NCBI GenBank assembly: GCA_003169835.1
Contig: PNAI01000018.1
Span: 112,690-176,689 of the forward strand
Length of the DNA: 64,000 bases
Origin: Hyphomicrobiales bacterium
GTDB lineage: Bacteria > Pseudomonadota > Alphaproteobacteria > Rhizobiales > Xanthobacteraceae
Direction of reading: 5' to 3'
This document shows positions 51,014 through 61,204 of the stretch, piece by piece. Under the pieces are notes generated by a model. It was given only the letters and a program-made list of their open reading frames with translations, did no database searches and had not been told where the DNA came from. Position 1 is the stretch's first letter, and each line of letters begins with the position of its first letter. The translations under genes and the position numbers were made by a program.

Positions 51014-51150
51014 CGACGTCCGCTTTACCCCCAATATCGACCGTTGAGCGGACATCGAGGCACGTCGGCTTCGTGCCATTTTCGACCAAAATGCACTGCA
51101 GCGAACTTACAGTTATTTGGACAACTCGTCGGCGCGAATGAGTATCGTTT
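51014..51150 (+). repeat. Dispersed intergenic repeat, copy B
   Basis: About 137 bp aligned with copy A (47594-47731), in the same orientation; the two copies bracket the DUF6455 islet. A further 22-bp match to its first part (GACGTCCGCTT-ACCCCC) is at 54083-54104. Confidence 0.7.
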
Positions 51151-51215
51151 GGCGGAATAGTGGTACCGAGCGCGTCGGCACTCCTGCGGTCGAGTGTGAG
51201 CTCAAATCTCGTGGG

Positions 51216-52139
51216 TTAACGCCCCCCGCTGGTACGAAAAAGATCAACAAAGACCTTTCGCAACCAACGAATAGGAGCGTCATGGTGATTCCGTTCGTGC
51301 CAGTAAATTCGTAGATCGAAGGGGGCAATGGGCACTGGCATCGGCAGGACCTTGATCGGCACATGGGATTCGTAAACTTCCGCGAGCATGCCAGGAACAA
51401 TGGCGACGAGATCGGAATTTGGAATGACCATAGGGAGCACGTGGAAGCCAGGAACGATGAGGGTGATATTGCGCCGAACTCCATACCGAGCGAGCACATG
51501 ATCGAGATCGGCATGTGCCATACCCGTTGAATGCGCGATAGCATGTTCAGCGTTCTGAAATGCCTCGATCGACATTCCCTTTGCGAACCCTGGGTGTTTT
51601 GCGCGCATGATGCACACATACCGATCGCGGAACAGGAACGCTTGCCGAAATCCGGTTGTTAGGTTGTTGAAATAACCGACGGCGACATCCACGTCGCCGG
51701 AACTCAGCGGGAGGCCAGGCTTCTCCATTGGAATTGGCCAAACCCGTGCCGTGGCGCTAGGTGCAGCTTTCTTTAGATAGTCGAGTAGCTTCGGCAGAAA
51801 CACCATTTGTCCGACGTCGCTGGCGTACAAATTGAAACATTTTGTCGTCGTACTCGGATCGAAATGCCTACCCGAACTTATTCCTGCGACAAGGGTCGCC
51901 ATGGCTTCTTGCGCCGCAAGCCCAAGGCGCTCGCCGTAAGGGGTTGGCTGAAACCCTTTAGGCGTTCGCGTGAACAGCGGATCATCGAAATGCCTGCGCA
52001 GCTTCGCCAACGCGTGACTCGCTGCGGGCTGCGATAAGCCGATGCTATCGGATGCCGCTGAAACACTGCGCAGGCGAAGCAGCTCAGCGACCAGCCGGAT
52101 TTGGGTAAGAGTTAGGTCGCCAATATGCATGGGGTGCAT
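51216..52139 (-). CDS. LysR family transcriptional regulator
   Basis: 307 residues, with GGGAGGA nine bases before ATG 52139 (a second ATG is at 52130). The N-terminal winged helix reads LTQIRLVAELLRLRSVSAAS then LSQPAASHALAKLRRHFDDP (about residues 10-70). The effector domain belongs to the NodD/NahR-like subgroup with a C-terminal RIYWHERNHHDAPIRWLR. It is divergent from the benzoylformate decarboxylase gene across 130 bp, the usual layout for a LysR controlling its neighbour. Effector not readable; an aromatic acid is likely. Confidence 0.87.
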   Translation of the reverse strand: MHPMHIGDLTLTQIRLVAELLRLRSVSAASDSIGLSQPAASHALAKLRRHFDDPLFTRTPKGFQPTPYGERLGLAAQEAMATLVAGISSGRHFDPSTTTKCFNLYASDVGQMVFLPKLLDYLKKAAPSATARVWPIPMEKPGLPLSSGDVDVAVGYFNNLTTGFRQAFLFRDRYVCIMRAKHPGFAKGMSIEAFQNAEHAIAHSTGMAHADLDHVLARYGVRRNITLIVPGFHVLPMVIPNSDLVAIVPGMLAEVYESHVPIKVLPMPVPIAPFDLRIYWHERNHHDAPIRWLRKVFVDLFRTSGGR

Positions 52140-53844
<1,705 letters not shown>

Positions 53845-54293
53845 CTCACCTTTGCTTCAGCAGGGATGTGCAATGGGAGGTAACCGAGTTCAATGGGCGT
53901 TGTGGCACAAATGAACTTGTCATCCAGCGGCGGGCGAGCCCGTTCATCCTCAAACTTCAGAACGTCGTGCTGCAAGACCGCGGCGGTCGACAAGCGCCTG
54001 AGGCGCAGCTCTCGCACTGCAATAGGCGGCAGCTTGGAGAGTCCGGTCAGGGTCAAAAGCGGTAATACTCGGAGTGAACACAAGACGTCCGCTTCACCCC
54101 CGATTGTGTTGCAAATCTATTTTGGGTCCTCGCGCGCGAAATAATGATTCAAGATTAGGCGTCATTGCGCAACGTTGATTCAAAAAGCTGCCTGTCTCGA
54201 TTCAAATATTGCGCGCCAGCGGTCCCTCGCCGAGTTTTGCAACACAATCCCCCCAATAGCCGACATGCGACGCTAAATGTGCCGGAGCGATCG
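53845..54293. other. Gene-free stretch with an inverted repeat and a scrap of the dispersed repeat
   Basis: 449 bp between the broken mdlC and the LLM monooxygenase gene. An 80-codon frame on the minus strand (53841-54083) is open but has no ribosome site or recognisable product; it may be a gene remnant. A 22-bp piece of the dispersed repeat is at 54083, and a 14-bp inverted repeat is at 54102/54236. Confidence 0.5.
54102..54249. repeat. 14-bp inverted repeat enclosing 120 bp
   Basis: GATTGTGTTGCAAA (54102-54115) and its exact complement TTTGCAACACAATC (54236-54249), each flanked outward by C-runs. The enclosed 120 bp is less GC-rich than the surroundings. It could be the ends of a small mobile element remnant. 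Confidence 0.4.
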
Positions 54294-55445
54294 TCACGAC
54301 GGTTGCCGCAACCCCATCCGCTCCAGCCGCGGCAGCACTTCGTCGCGGAAATACGGCAGCTCATCCGCGTAATTGACCAGCGACACCGCAACGCCCCGAA
54401 TTCCGGCTTTGCTGAGCCCAGCGAGCATGTCGGCAACCTGATCCGGATCGCCCACGATGCGCAGTCCGCCATTTCCCATGGCGTAGCCCGCACGTTGCCG
54501 CTTGAACTCCACCTCGCCAAGCTTCTCAAGCGTGAGATTTCGCTTTGCCAGAATGCCGTCCACCGCGGACCAGTCGGCATTCTCAACAACACTATATTCG
54601 AAATACGCGTCCGCCTCCTTCTGCGTCGGCCGGCAAGTCACCACACCGACGGTATAGACGTCGAGTTCGCGCCCATGCGCTCGCGCCTCCTCTTTGGCCG
54701 CACGCACACTTTTCGCTGTCTCGTCCAAAGACGTGCGCGAGGCATGCGTGAAGAAGGCATCGCAATTGCGAATGGCAAAGCTGCGCCCCGTCGGCGACGC
54801 CCCTGCATTCATGATCAGTGGACGCGTGCCGCCGTAGGGTTTTGGTTTAGCGCGCACACCCTTGAGCTTGATGAATTTTCCGTCGAAATCAAAATCTTCA
54901 GCGTCCGACCAGATCAGTTTGATCGCGTCGAGCCACTCCTGGCCGTATTCGTAGCGTGCCTCGTGGTCGCGCTGCTTGACGCCGAACATATCGAACTCAT
55001 CCTCATTCCAGCCGACGACGAGATTGAGCCCGAAGCGCCCTGCCCCGATATGATCCGCGGTCACGAATTCCTTGGCCGCAATGACGGGATGGAACAGCGG
55101 CGCATGCACGGTTCCGAACACCACGAGACGCTTGGTCGATGCAAGCAGGCCGCTGGCCCACGTCACCGTTTCAAGCGTTTCACCCTGATAGTCGGTGTCG
55201 CCCCCATAGCCCTTCCAGCGTCCGATTGGCAGCATGAAATCGATGCCGGCCTCATCCGCCATGCAAGCAAGCCGCAAGTTGTCTTCCCAGTTACCCGACC
55301 AGCGCTCAGGCACTTTCGTAACCGCGCGGCCCGAAGAACAATTCGCCCCGAACAGACCGATCTTGAGCACATTGGAATTGTTCATCGCCATGCGCTCGCG
55401 CATGAAACCACCGCCGGATGAAATTTTGGCTTTTAAATCATTCAT
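54294..55445 (-). CDS. LLM-class flavin-dependent monooxygenase (RutA/SfnG-like)
   Basis: 383 residues from ATG 55445; ATGs at 55403 and 55391 are also possible. It is a luciferase-like TIM barrel: LKIGLFGANCSSGRAVTKVP, FGTVHAPLFHPVIAAKEFVT, GRFGLNLVVGWNEDEFDMFG (a hallmark of the RutA/alkanesulfonate branch) and GTRPLIMNAGASPTGRSFAI. It uses reduced FMN from a separate reductase (none seen here) to oxygenate a substrate such as a pyrimidine ring, sulfone or amide. It is 3 bp downstream of the CocE-like hydrolase gene in the same operon. Confidence 0.87.
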   Translation of the reverse strand: MNDLKAKISSGGGFMRERMAMNNSNVLKIGLFGANCSSGRAVTKVPERWSGNWEDNLRLACMADEAGIDFMLPIGRWKGYGGDTDYQGETLETVTWASGLLASTKRLVVFGTVHAPLFHPVIAAKEFVTADHIGAGRFGLNLVVGWNEDEFDMFGVKQRDHEARYEYGQEWLDAIKLIWSDAEDFDFDGKFIKLKGVRAKPKPYGGTRPLIMNAGASPTGRSFAIRNCDAFFTHASRTSLDETAKSVRAAKEEARAHGRELDVYTVGVVTCRPTQKEADAYFEYSVVENADWSAVDGILAKRNLTLEKLGEVEFKRQRAGYAMGNGGLRIVGDPDQVADMLAGLSKAGIRGVAVSLVNYADELPYFRDEVLPRLERMGLRQPS

Positions 55446-55448
55446 GCG

Positions 55449-57257
55449 TCAGCCATTTGGAATGACCGGCAACAACAGATGCGACGGCCGCTTGAGGTCG
55501 TGATAAATTTTATGCATCACCGTCTTGCTGCTACAGATGTGATACGGCACATACTCCGCATTGGTCGCGCCCGCGACGCCAGTCGGCAGATCGAGGCATG
55601 TGATTTCAAGACAAATCCGGTGACCCCTGCGGAACAGGTTTGCCGTTGAAAGAATCTCGATCTGATATTCGTTAATTTCGCCCGGCACGACCGACTTGCG
55701 CGCTTCGCGCGTGAGCGGATGCCAGGGCCTGCCCGGCAGCGAACGATTTGCATCGATGGCGCGGTTGGACGCTTTGAGCCAGCCGCGCGTGAGCTCCCGC
55801 TCCGGCAGATTTTTCGGAATTTCGCGCTCGCCCTCCCGCACTGTGAGCACCGAGACATCCGGGCCAACATCTTTCAAAACCACAATCCAATTGGTGTCGT
55901 CCTGATCGATCGCGGCATGGAGCGTAAGCACGGCAGGTCCGGCGACCAGCACATCCTGCGGCAGCGGATCGGTGATGTAGCGCAGCTTTTGGATCGCGCC
56001 GGTTTGGGTCGGCGGCATCTGCACGAACACGTCCGGTGCCTGCACTTCGTCGACCGACGCGGGTTCAAGCGGCGTGGGTGAAAGCCTCTCCCAGCTCGAA
56101 AGATAAAGCTTGGTCCATTGCGTCTCCGGCAGCGGCCAATCGCACGCGGTCCGCCATTCGTTTGCTCCCATCACCCAAAACTTTACCGGCGGCTCGTTCA
56201 TGATCCCGGTGTCGAGACCTTTGAGCCAATGGTCATGCCAACGCAGGATCTCGTTATGGAAAGAATGAAACGGCCGCTCGACATGCGCCGGCCCCGCCAG
56301 CATCAGCTTCTTCGGCGCCTTGATGTTGCGGTACCAGTGCTGACAACCGTTGAGATGCGTCTTGTAGGTGTAGCCGTACCAGCCCGAGCCGGTGTAGGTC
56401 GGCACCTTGATCGCATCGAATTTCGCTTCGCTCTTTTTCACCGCCGCTTCGTTGTCATACGGATCGATCAGCAGATTGAAAAAGGGCGGCATGTGCTGCC
56501 CTTTTTGCGCGATCAGATTGTAGACATGCGGATAAATCTTGTAGTCCGGATTGTTCATCGCCTCCTGCCAGAACTTCTCGCGCTCTGGCGGAAGCGCGCC
56601 CGGCGCGCCGCGGTTCTGATGCATCGCGGAGAAATGACCGACGAGATAACGAAACAGATGGACCACTCCGCCGGGATATTCGTCACGGAAGCCGCCGAAC
56701 TCACCATAGGCGCCGCGCGAATCGAACGGAAAAATTGCCTTGAGATGCGGTGGCTGCTTCTTCGCGACCGCAAGCTGCTCGGCACCAAAGCCGGAAATAC
56801 CGACCATGCCCACATTGCCGTCGCACCACGGCTGTATCGCGATCCATTCGATCAGATCGTAGCAATCCCATTCGCGCGAGCTGCCGCCTTCCGATTTTCC
56901 GATACCGCGCGGCGAGCCGATCACATGCACATAGCCACGCGAAACAAAAAATTTCGTGTCGCCCGCCTCCATCGGCCCGGTCCACAGCGGCGTCCAGGCC
57001 GGCTGCGGCGGCACCGCGTCCGCCATGTCGGGGCCTTGCAGATCCTTGTTGTAGATCGCAAACGCCAGCAGTGCCGGAAATTTGTCCGGCGCCTCCGGCC
57101 GATAAACGTCGATGCACAGCTTCACGCCGTCTCGCATCGGCACATAAACATCGCGCTCCTTGACCATGCCCTGGTACGTCGGCTCGCGCCGATACGCGGT
57201 CGGCGGATTTTCGCCCGATGAGACGAGCGGCGCCTTGCTTTCACCCCCTTGCCTCAT
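55449..57257 (-). CDS. CocE/NonD family alpha/beta hydrolase
   Basis: 602 residues. The catalytic domain has VYVPMRDGVKLCIDVYRPEA, then the nucleophile elbow MVGISGFGAEQLAVAKKQPP (GISGFG in place of the common GxSYxG, with Ser as nucleophile). A cap and C-terminal jelly roll follow, including GVAGATNAEYVPYHI and a DLKRPSHLLLPVIP end typical of X-Pro dipeptidyl-peptidase C-terminal domains. It hydrolyses an ester or amide. The start overlaps the UbiD stop by 4 bp, so UbiD, hydrolase and monooxygenase genes are coupled and probably serve one pathway. Confidence 0.85.
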   Translation of the reverse strand: MRQGGESKAPLVSSGENPPTAYRREPTYQGMVKERDVYVPMRDGVKLCIDVYRPEAPDKFPALLAFAIYNKDLQGPDMADAVPPQPAWTPLWTGPMEAGDTKFFVSRGYVHVIGSPRGIGKSEGGSSREWDCYDLIEWIAIQPWCDGNVGMVGISGFGAEQLAVAKKQPPHLKAIFPFDSRGAYGEFGGFRDEYPGGVVHLFRYLVGHFSAMHQNRGAPGALPPEREKFWQEAMNNPDYKIYPHVYNLIAQKGQHMPPFFNLLIDPYDNEAAVKKSEAKFDAIKVPTYTGSGWYGYTYKTHLNGCQHWYRNIKAPKKLMLAGPAHVERPFHSFHNEILRWHDHWLKGLDTGIMNEPPVKFWVMGANEWRTACDWPLPETQWTKLYLSSWERLSPTPLEPASVDEVQAPDVFVQMPPTQTGAIQKLRYITDPLPQDVLVAGPAVLTLHAAIDQDDTNWIVVLKDVGPDVSVLTVREGEREIPKNLPERELTRGWLKASNRAIDANRSLPGRPWHPLTREARKSVVPGEINEYQIEILSTANLFRRGHRICLEITCLDLPTGVAGATNAEYVPYHICSSKTVMHKIYHDLKRPSHLLLPVIPNG

Positions 57258-58789
57258 GTCGCACCGCCGTTCTTGAGCACATAGCGGCCGCTTTCGTTCC
57301 GCGCGAGCCGATTGGTCGCGTAGAGCGCGTCCAGTTCGCGCACGATCTCACGGCCGTCGCGGCTGCCCGCCGCCGCCATCAATTCGAGAAAACTCGCAGG
57401 CTCCTCTGCAAGCGAATCCACGACCGATTTGGTGCGCGCGCGCTGCGGCAGCACCGGCGGCGCCGGAATACCCCATTCCAATGCCGCCCGCTTACCGAAC
57501 GGGATAGTGCAGTCGAATCCAACCTTCGCACCCGTGCGTGCGCCTGCGAGCGAAGGATCAAGCGGCACGACACGAAAACCGCCTGCGACAATCATGTCGC
57601 GATCGCCCTGGCAGCGCGTCGCCATCGCCCAATCGACCTGCTCGTCGGAAAACACATCGATGTCCTCATCGAACACGAACACATGCTTGGCCTCCGCCAT
57701 CGAACCGAACACGGCGGCGATCGCGTTGCGCGCCTCGCCCGGCACGCGCTGACGGAGCGAAACGCGGACATTATACATACCGCCGCTTGAGGGCGTGGCA
57801 TACACCGCAAGCGGCTCGCGCACGGAGGTAACGAGCGCAGCCCACGCGGCCGATTCAGTTTTCACAGTCGTGACCTGCGCCGTGTCGGTACGCGCGAGAT
57901 GCCGCCCGCCGATGGTAACCGTCTGGAACAGGGCATCCTTGCGCCGCGTGATCGCGGTCAGATGGAAAACCGGGTTCGTCTTCACCACGCCATAATAGCC
58001 GACGTATTCGCCGAACGGCCCTTCCGGCTCGGTGTGACCGTTGGCATCGAGAAATCCTTCGATCACATATTCGGCGTCCGCCGGTACGTGCACATCGTTG
58101 CTCACGCACTTGACGATCGGCACGCTCGCGCCGCGCACGGCGCCCATCACCTCGAACTCGTCTGTCGGCTGCGTGGCGCTGACCGCCGCCATGAAATCCG
58201 CCGGATGCGAACCGACCGCGAACGCAATCGGCAGCTTCTCCCTGCGCGCAACGGCATCGAGATAGATGACGCGCAGATCGCTCGGCGCGATCAGATCGAT
58301 GCCGGCATTGTGCGACCCGCGAAGCATCATCCGGCGGCAGCCGACGTTGGTGTATCCGGTCGCGGGGAAAACCGAGAAGTCGAGACTGGCGGAAATATAT
58401 GGCGCGCCATCTTCGCTGTGCTGAAGATGAATCGGCAACGCGCAAAGATCTGCATCCTTGCCGGTGAGCACAACCTCCTGCACCGGGGCGTCCTTGGCTG
58501 AAACTTTCACCGGCTTATGCGGATGCGACAGGCGCTTCGCCAGCGTTGGAAGCAGGCCGGTCTCGTCGGTGTCGAGCGCAATCGCAAGCCGCCGCCGCGA
58601 CCCCATCACATTGCCGACGAGCTCGGCCCGCTCAGGGCCGGCCGCGCGCAAGTGGGTCGCACGCGGATTGCCATCGAGCACGCCGGCGACGTCAACCAGG
58701 TCGATAGGTTGCTCGCGGACCTCGCATTCGCCCATCTGCACCAGTCGTTCGACAAAACGGCGCAGTCTGAATTTCTCGGTATCGGCCAT
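57254..58789 (-). CDS. UbiD family prenylated-FMN decarboxylase (second)
   Basis: 511 residues. The UbiD core carries VVLTGKDADLCALPIHLQHS, TEPEGPFGEYVGYYGVVKTN (with the EPEGPFGE catalytic/metal loop) and VDWAMATRCQGDRDMIVAGG. The C-terminal segment is a helical tail with SRDGREIVRELDALY. It is closer to classic UbiD length than the 44135 gene and is not an obvious recent duplicate of it. It starts the leftward UbiD-hydrolase-monooxygenase operon, divergent from the livK-type gene. Needs prenyl-FMN from UbiX encoded elsewhere. Confidence 0.88.
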   Translation of the reverse strand: MADTEKFRLRRFVERLVQMGECEVREQPIDLVDVAGVLDGNPRATHLRAAGPERAELVGNVMGSRRRLAIALDTDETGLLPTLAKRLSHPHKPVKVSAKDAPVQEVVLTGKDADLCALPIHLQHSEDGAPYISASLDFSVFPATGYTNVGCRRMMLRGSHNAGIDLIAPSDLRVIYLDAVARREKLPIAFAVGSHPADFMAAVSATQPTDEFEVMGAVRGASVPIVKCVSNDVHVPADAEYVIEGFLDANGHTEPEGPFGEYVGYYGVVKTNPVFHLTAITRRKDALFQTVTIGGRHLARTDTAQVTTVKTESAAWAALVTSVREPLAVYATPSSGGMYNVRVSLRQRVPGEARNAIAAVFGSMAEAKHVFVFDEDIDVFSDEQVDWAMATRCQGDRDMIVAGGFRVVPLDPSLAGARTGAKVGFDCTIPFGKRAALEWGIPAPPVLPQRARTKSVVDSLAEEPASFLELMAAAGSRDGREIVRELDALYATNRLARNESGRYVLKNGGAT

Positions 58790-59022
58790 CAGGCGACCTC
58801 CATCGGTACCGCACTCAAATAGCGGCGCGACAATCTGTCTAGCAACCGGGGCAAGGCCATGAAAGTAACATGTAAATCGTCACCAATCGCACACCTCCAT
58901 AGCGATTGGGACGATTTCCCACCACCGGTCTGCTATTCAAATGTCGCGGACAAATTGACCTCGCGGTCGGTCCTGATTACCGTCCGTGGAACAACCGTTA
59001 TAAATGCCTAGGGAGAGCATCG
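58790..59022. promoter_or_regulatory. Divergent region between the second ubiD operon and livK
   Basis: 233 bp separating two outward-facing operons, one catabolic and one for uptake. The open frame of the livK gene extends to 58906 but the signal peptide starts at 59023. No clear operator was seen. Confidence 0.4.
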
Positions 59023-60195
59023 ATGAAGAGAATTCTTGCGGGATTGGGCGCGATCGCGATGTTCGCGATGCCGTCGGCATACGCGCAGCAATCCGTCAAA
59101 GTCGGCGTCGTCATGTCCTATTCTGGACAATTTGCCGACACCGGCACCCAGATCGGAAACGGCATCAAGCTCTACATGAAAGAGCACGGCGACACGGTCG
59201 CCGGAAAAAAGATCGAGCTGATCCCAAGGGACAACGGCGGCATCGCGCCCGACGTTGCCAAACGCCTCTCCCAGGAAGTCATCGTACGCGACGGCGCCGA
59301 CATCCTCGCCGGATTTGACCTCACACCGAACGCGCTCGCGGCGGCCGACGTCTCCGCACAGGCCAAGAAGTTCATGGTCAACATGAATGCAGCCACGTCA
59401 GTGATCACCACCAAGTCGCCCTACATGGTGCGCACGTCGTTCACGGTGTGGCAGCTTAACGAATCGCTCGGCACCTGGGCCTACAAGAGCGGGCTGCGCA
59501 AAGTCTACACACTCGTCTCCGACTTCGGCCCGGGTCACGACGGCGAAGCCGCGTTCCAGAAAGGCTTCAAGGATGCCGGCGGCGAAATCGTCGGCTCCGC
59601 GCGCTACCCGGTGGCGAACCAGGACTTCGCGCCCTTCCTGCAGCGCGCCAAGGATGCCAATCCGGACGGCATCTACATCTGGGTGCCCGGGGGCACGCAA
59701 CCGGCTGCTATCGGCAAGGCCATCGCCGAACGCGGCATCGATCCCACCAAGACGAAAATTCTCGGCCAGGGTGAATTGACGTTCGAGGATTCGCTCAAAG
59801 GCATGGGCGACGCAGGCTTAGGAATCATCACCGCGTTCCATTACGACTACAATCACCAGTCTGCGAAGAACAAGGCGTTCGTGACCGCCTACAACGCCGA
59901 ATTCAAGCGGAACCCGGACATGTTCTCGGTCGGCGGGTATGATGGCATGCACGCCATTTACGAAGCTCTCAAGAAAACCAACGGCAACGCCGATGGCGAA
60001 GCTCTCATCAACGCCGTCAAAGGCATGAAGTGGGAGAGCCCGCGCGGGCCGATGTCGATCGATCCGGAGACACGCGACGTGGTCCAGACCGTCTACATCC
60101 GCCGGGTGGAGAAGGTCGGCGGCGCACTGGTCAACGTCGAGTTCGACAAAGTCGAAAACGTCAAGGATCCGTGGAAGGCCCGAATGCCGAAATAA
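59023..60195 (+). CDS. livK: Branched-chain-type ABC transporter solute-binding protein
   Basis: 390 residues from ATG 59023, with GGGAGAG upstream. The signal peptide ends SAYAQ (about residue 22), followed by SVKVGVVMSYSGQFADTGTQ, the LivK/Peripla_BP_6 opening. GIAPDVAKRLSQEVIVRDGA and VLVSDFGPGHDGEAAFQKGF-like segments (YTLVSDFGPGHDGEAAF) follow. Receptors of this class in Rhizobiales often take aromatic or other organic acids rather than amino acids, and the divergent UbiD operon hints at that here. Heads a complete five-gene importer. Confidence 0.9.
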   Translation: MKRILAGLGAIAMFAMPSAYAQQSVKVGVVMSYSGQFADTGTQIGNGIKLYMKEHGDTVAGKKIELIPRDNGGIAPDVAKRLSQEVIVRDGADILAGFDLTPNALAAADVSAQAKKFMVNMNAATSVITTKSPYMVRTSFTVWQLNESLGTWAYKSGLRKVYTLVSDFGPGHDGEAAFQKGFKDAGGEIVGSARYPVANQDFAPFLQRAKDANPDGIYIWVPGGTQPAAIGKAIAERGIDPTKTKILGQGELTFEDSLKGMGDAGLGIITAFHYDYNHQSAKNKAFVTAYNAEFKRNPDMFSVGGYDGMHAIYEALKKTNGNADGEALINAVKGMKWESPRGPMSIDPETRDVVQTVYIRRVEKVGGALVNVEFDKVENVKDPWKARMPK

Positions 60196-60240
60196 GATCG
60201 GCAGGAAGTTGCCGATCGGCGGCCGAAGGGGGCGACCGCG

Positions 60241-61104
60241 ATGATCACGTCACTGCTCGGCATCCTGTTCGACGGGTTTGCCTATGGCATGCTGCTGTTC
60301 CTGCTTTCGGTGGGGCTGTCGGTAACGTTGGGGATGATGAATTTCGTCAACCTGGCGCACTGCAGCCTCGCCATGGTTGGCGGCTACATCGCCGTAACAC
60401 TGATGAACCGGGCGGGATGGCCCTTCTTCGCCACCTTGCCGATGGCCTTCCTGGGAGCTGCGGCGGTCAGCATCGTGCTCGAACGGCTGCTCTATCGTCC
60501 GCTCTACCGCGCCACCGATCTCGACCAAAGTCTTTTGACCATCGGCATCGTATTCGTGTCGATCGCAACCGCCGCCTACATTTACGGAACGGCGCAATTG
60601 CCGGTGCAACTACCGGACTACTTGCGCGGCTCCTATCAAGTGTTCGGCAGAAACTTCGGGGTGTACAGGCTATTCCTGATCGGCTTCTCGCTCGTAATCT
60701 CGATCGTCCTCGTGAGCACGCTCGAGTACACGCGCTTCGGCGCACAAGTGCGCGCGGCAGTCGACAACCAGCGCATGGCGCGCGGACTGGGAATCGACGT
60801 CAACGGCGTGTTCGCAATTACGTTTGCTCTCGGCGGCGGATTAGCCGGCCTCGGCGGTGCGTTGGCCATCGATATCGTCGGCCTCGATCCGAGTTTTGCC
60901 TTCGCCTATCTAGTCTATGTGTTGATCGTCGTGTCGGTCGGCGGCTTAGGCTCGATCGGAGGTACGTTTGTCGCAGCAATGTTGTTGGGTATCAGCGACT
61001 CCGCCGGCAAGTATTATTTTCCCCAAGTTGGCGCGTTCCTGATCTATCTCGTCATGATTGCGATATTGATGTGGCGGCCCGCCGGCCTGTTCGGGAAGCG
61101 ATAG
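60241..61104 (+). CDS. livH: Branched-chain-type ABC transporter permease LivH
   Basis: 287 residues with about eight transmembrane helices. Family motifs are LSVGLSVTLGMMNFVNLAHC near the start and LGIDVNGVFAITFALGGGLA in the middle. SVGGLGSIGGTFVAAMLLGI near the end is the coupling region. It is one of the two membrane subunits of the importer. A purine-rich AAGGGGG site precedes ATG 60241, 45 bp after livK. Confidence 0.93.
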   Translation: MITSLLGILFDGFAYGMLLFLLSVGLSVTLGMMNFVNLAHCSLAMVGGYIAVTLMNRAGWPFFATLPMAFLGAAAVSIVLERLLYRPLYRATDLDQSLLTIGIVFVSIATAAYIYGTAQLPVQLPDYLRGSYQVFGRNFGVYRLFLIGFSLVISIVLVSTLEYTRFGAQVRAAVDNQRMARGLGIDVNGVFAITFALGGGLAGLGGALAIDIVGLDPSFAFAYLVYVLIVVSVGGLGSIGGTFVAAMLLGISDSAGKYYFPQVGAFLIYLVMIAILMWRPAGLFGKR

Positions 61105-61204
61105 GGCATGATTTCAAAAGATGGCAGTTCTCCAAAATGTTCATGCTCAGACAAGATGTCAGAGCCCGACAATGATTCCATCTAAACGGATAGAGCTCTA
61201 ACCG
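61105..61204 (+). repeat. Intergenic short repeat-like sequence between livH and livM
   Basis: 100 bp of lower GC content containing GGGCATGATTTC... and TTCATGCTC, then GATTCCATCTAAACGGATAGAGCTCT. Such CATGAT/ATCATG-containing pieces are frequent intergenic repeats in this bacterial group; here it splits an otherwise tightly packed operon. It carries no gene. Confidence 0.4.

Larger units (their letters stand above)
50809..51215. other. Intergenic stretch with a FixK-type box and repeat copy B
   Basis: 407 bp between DUF6455 paralogue C and the LysR gene. It holds the FNR/FixK box (50885-50898) and dispersed repeat copy B (51014-51150); short open frames here are translations of the repeat. 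No gene seen. Confidence 0.65.

Noticed and set aside
47594..51150. CRISPR-like repetition
   Set aside because: Only two full and two partial copies, more than 60 bp each, diverged and spaced by genes; no cas gene.
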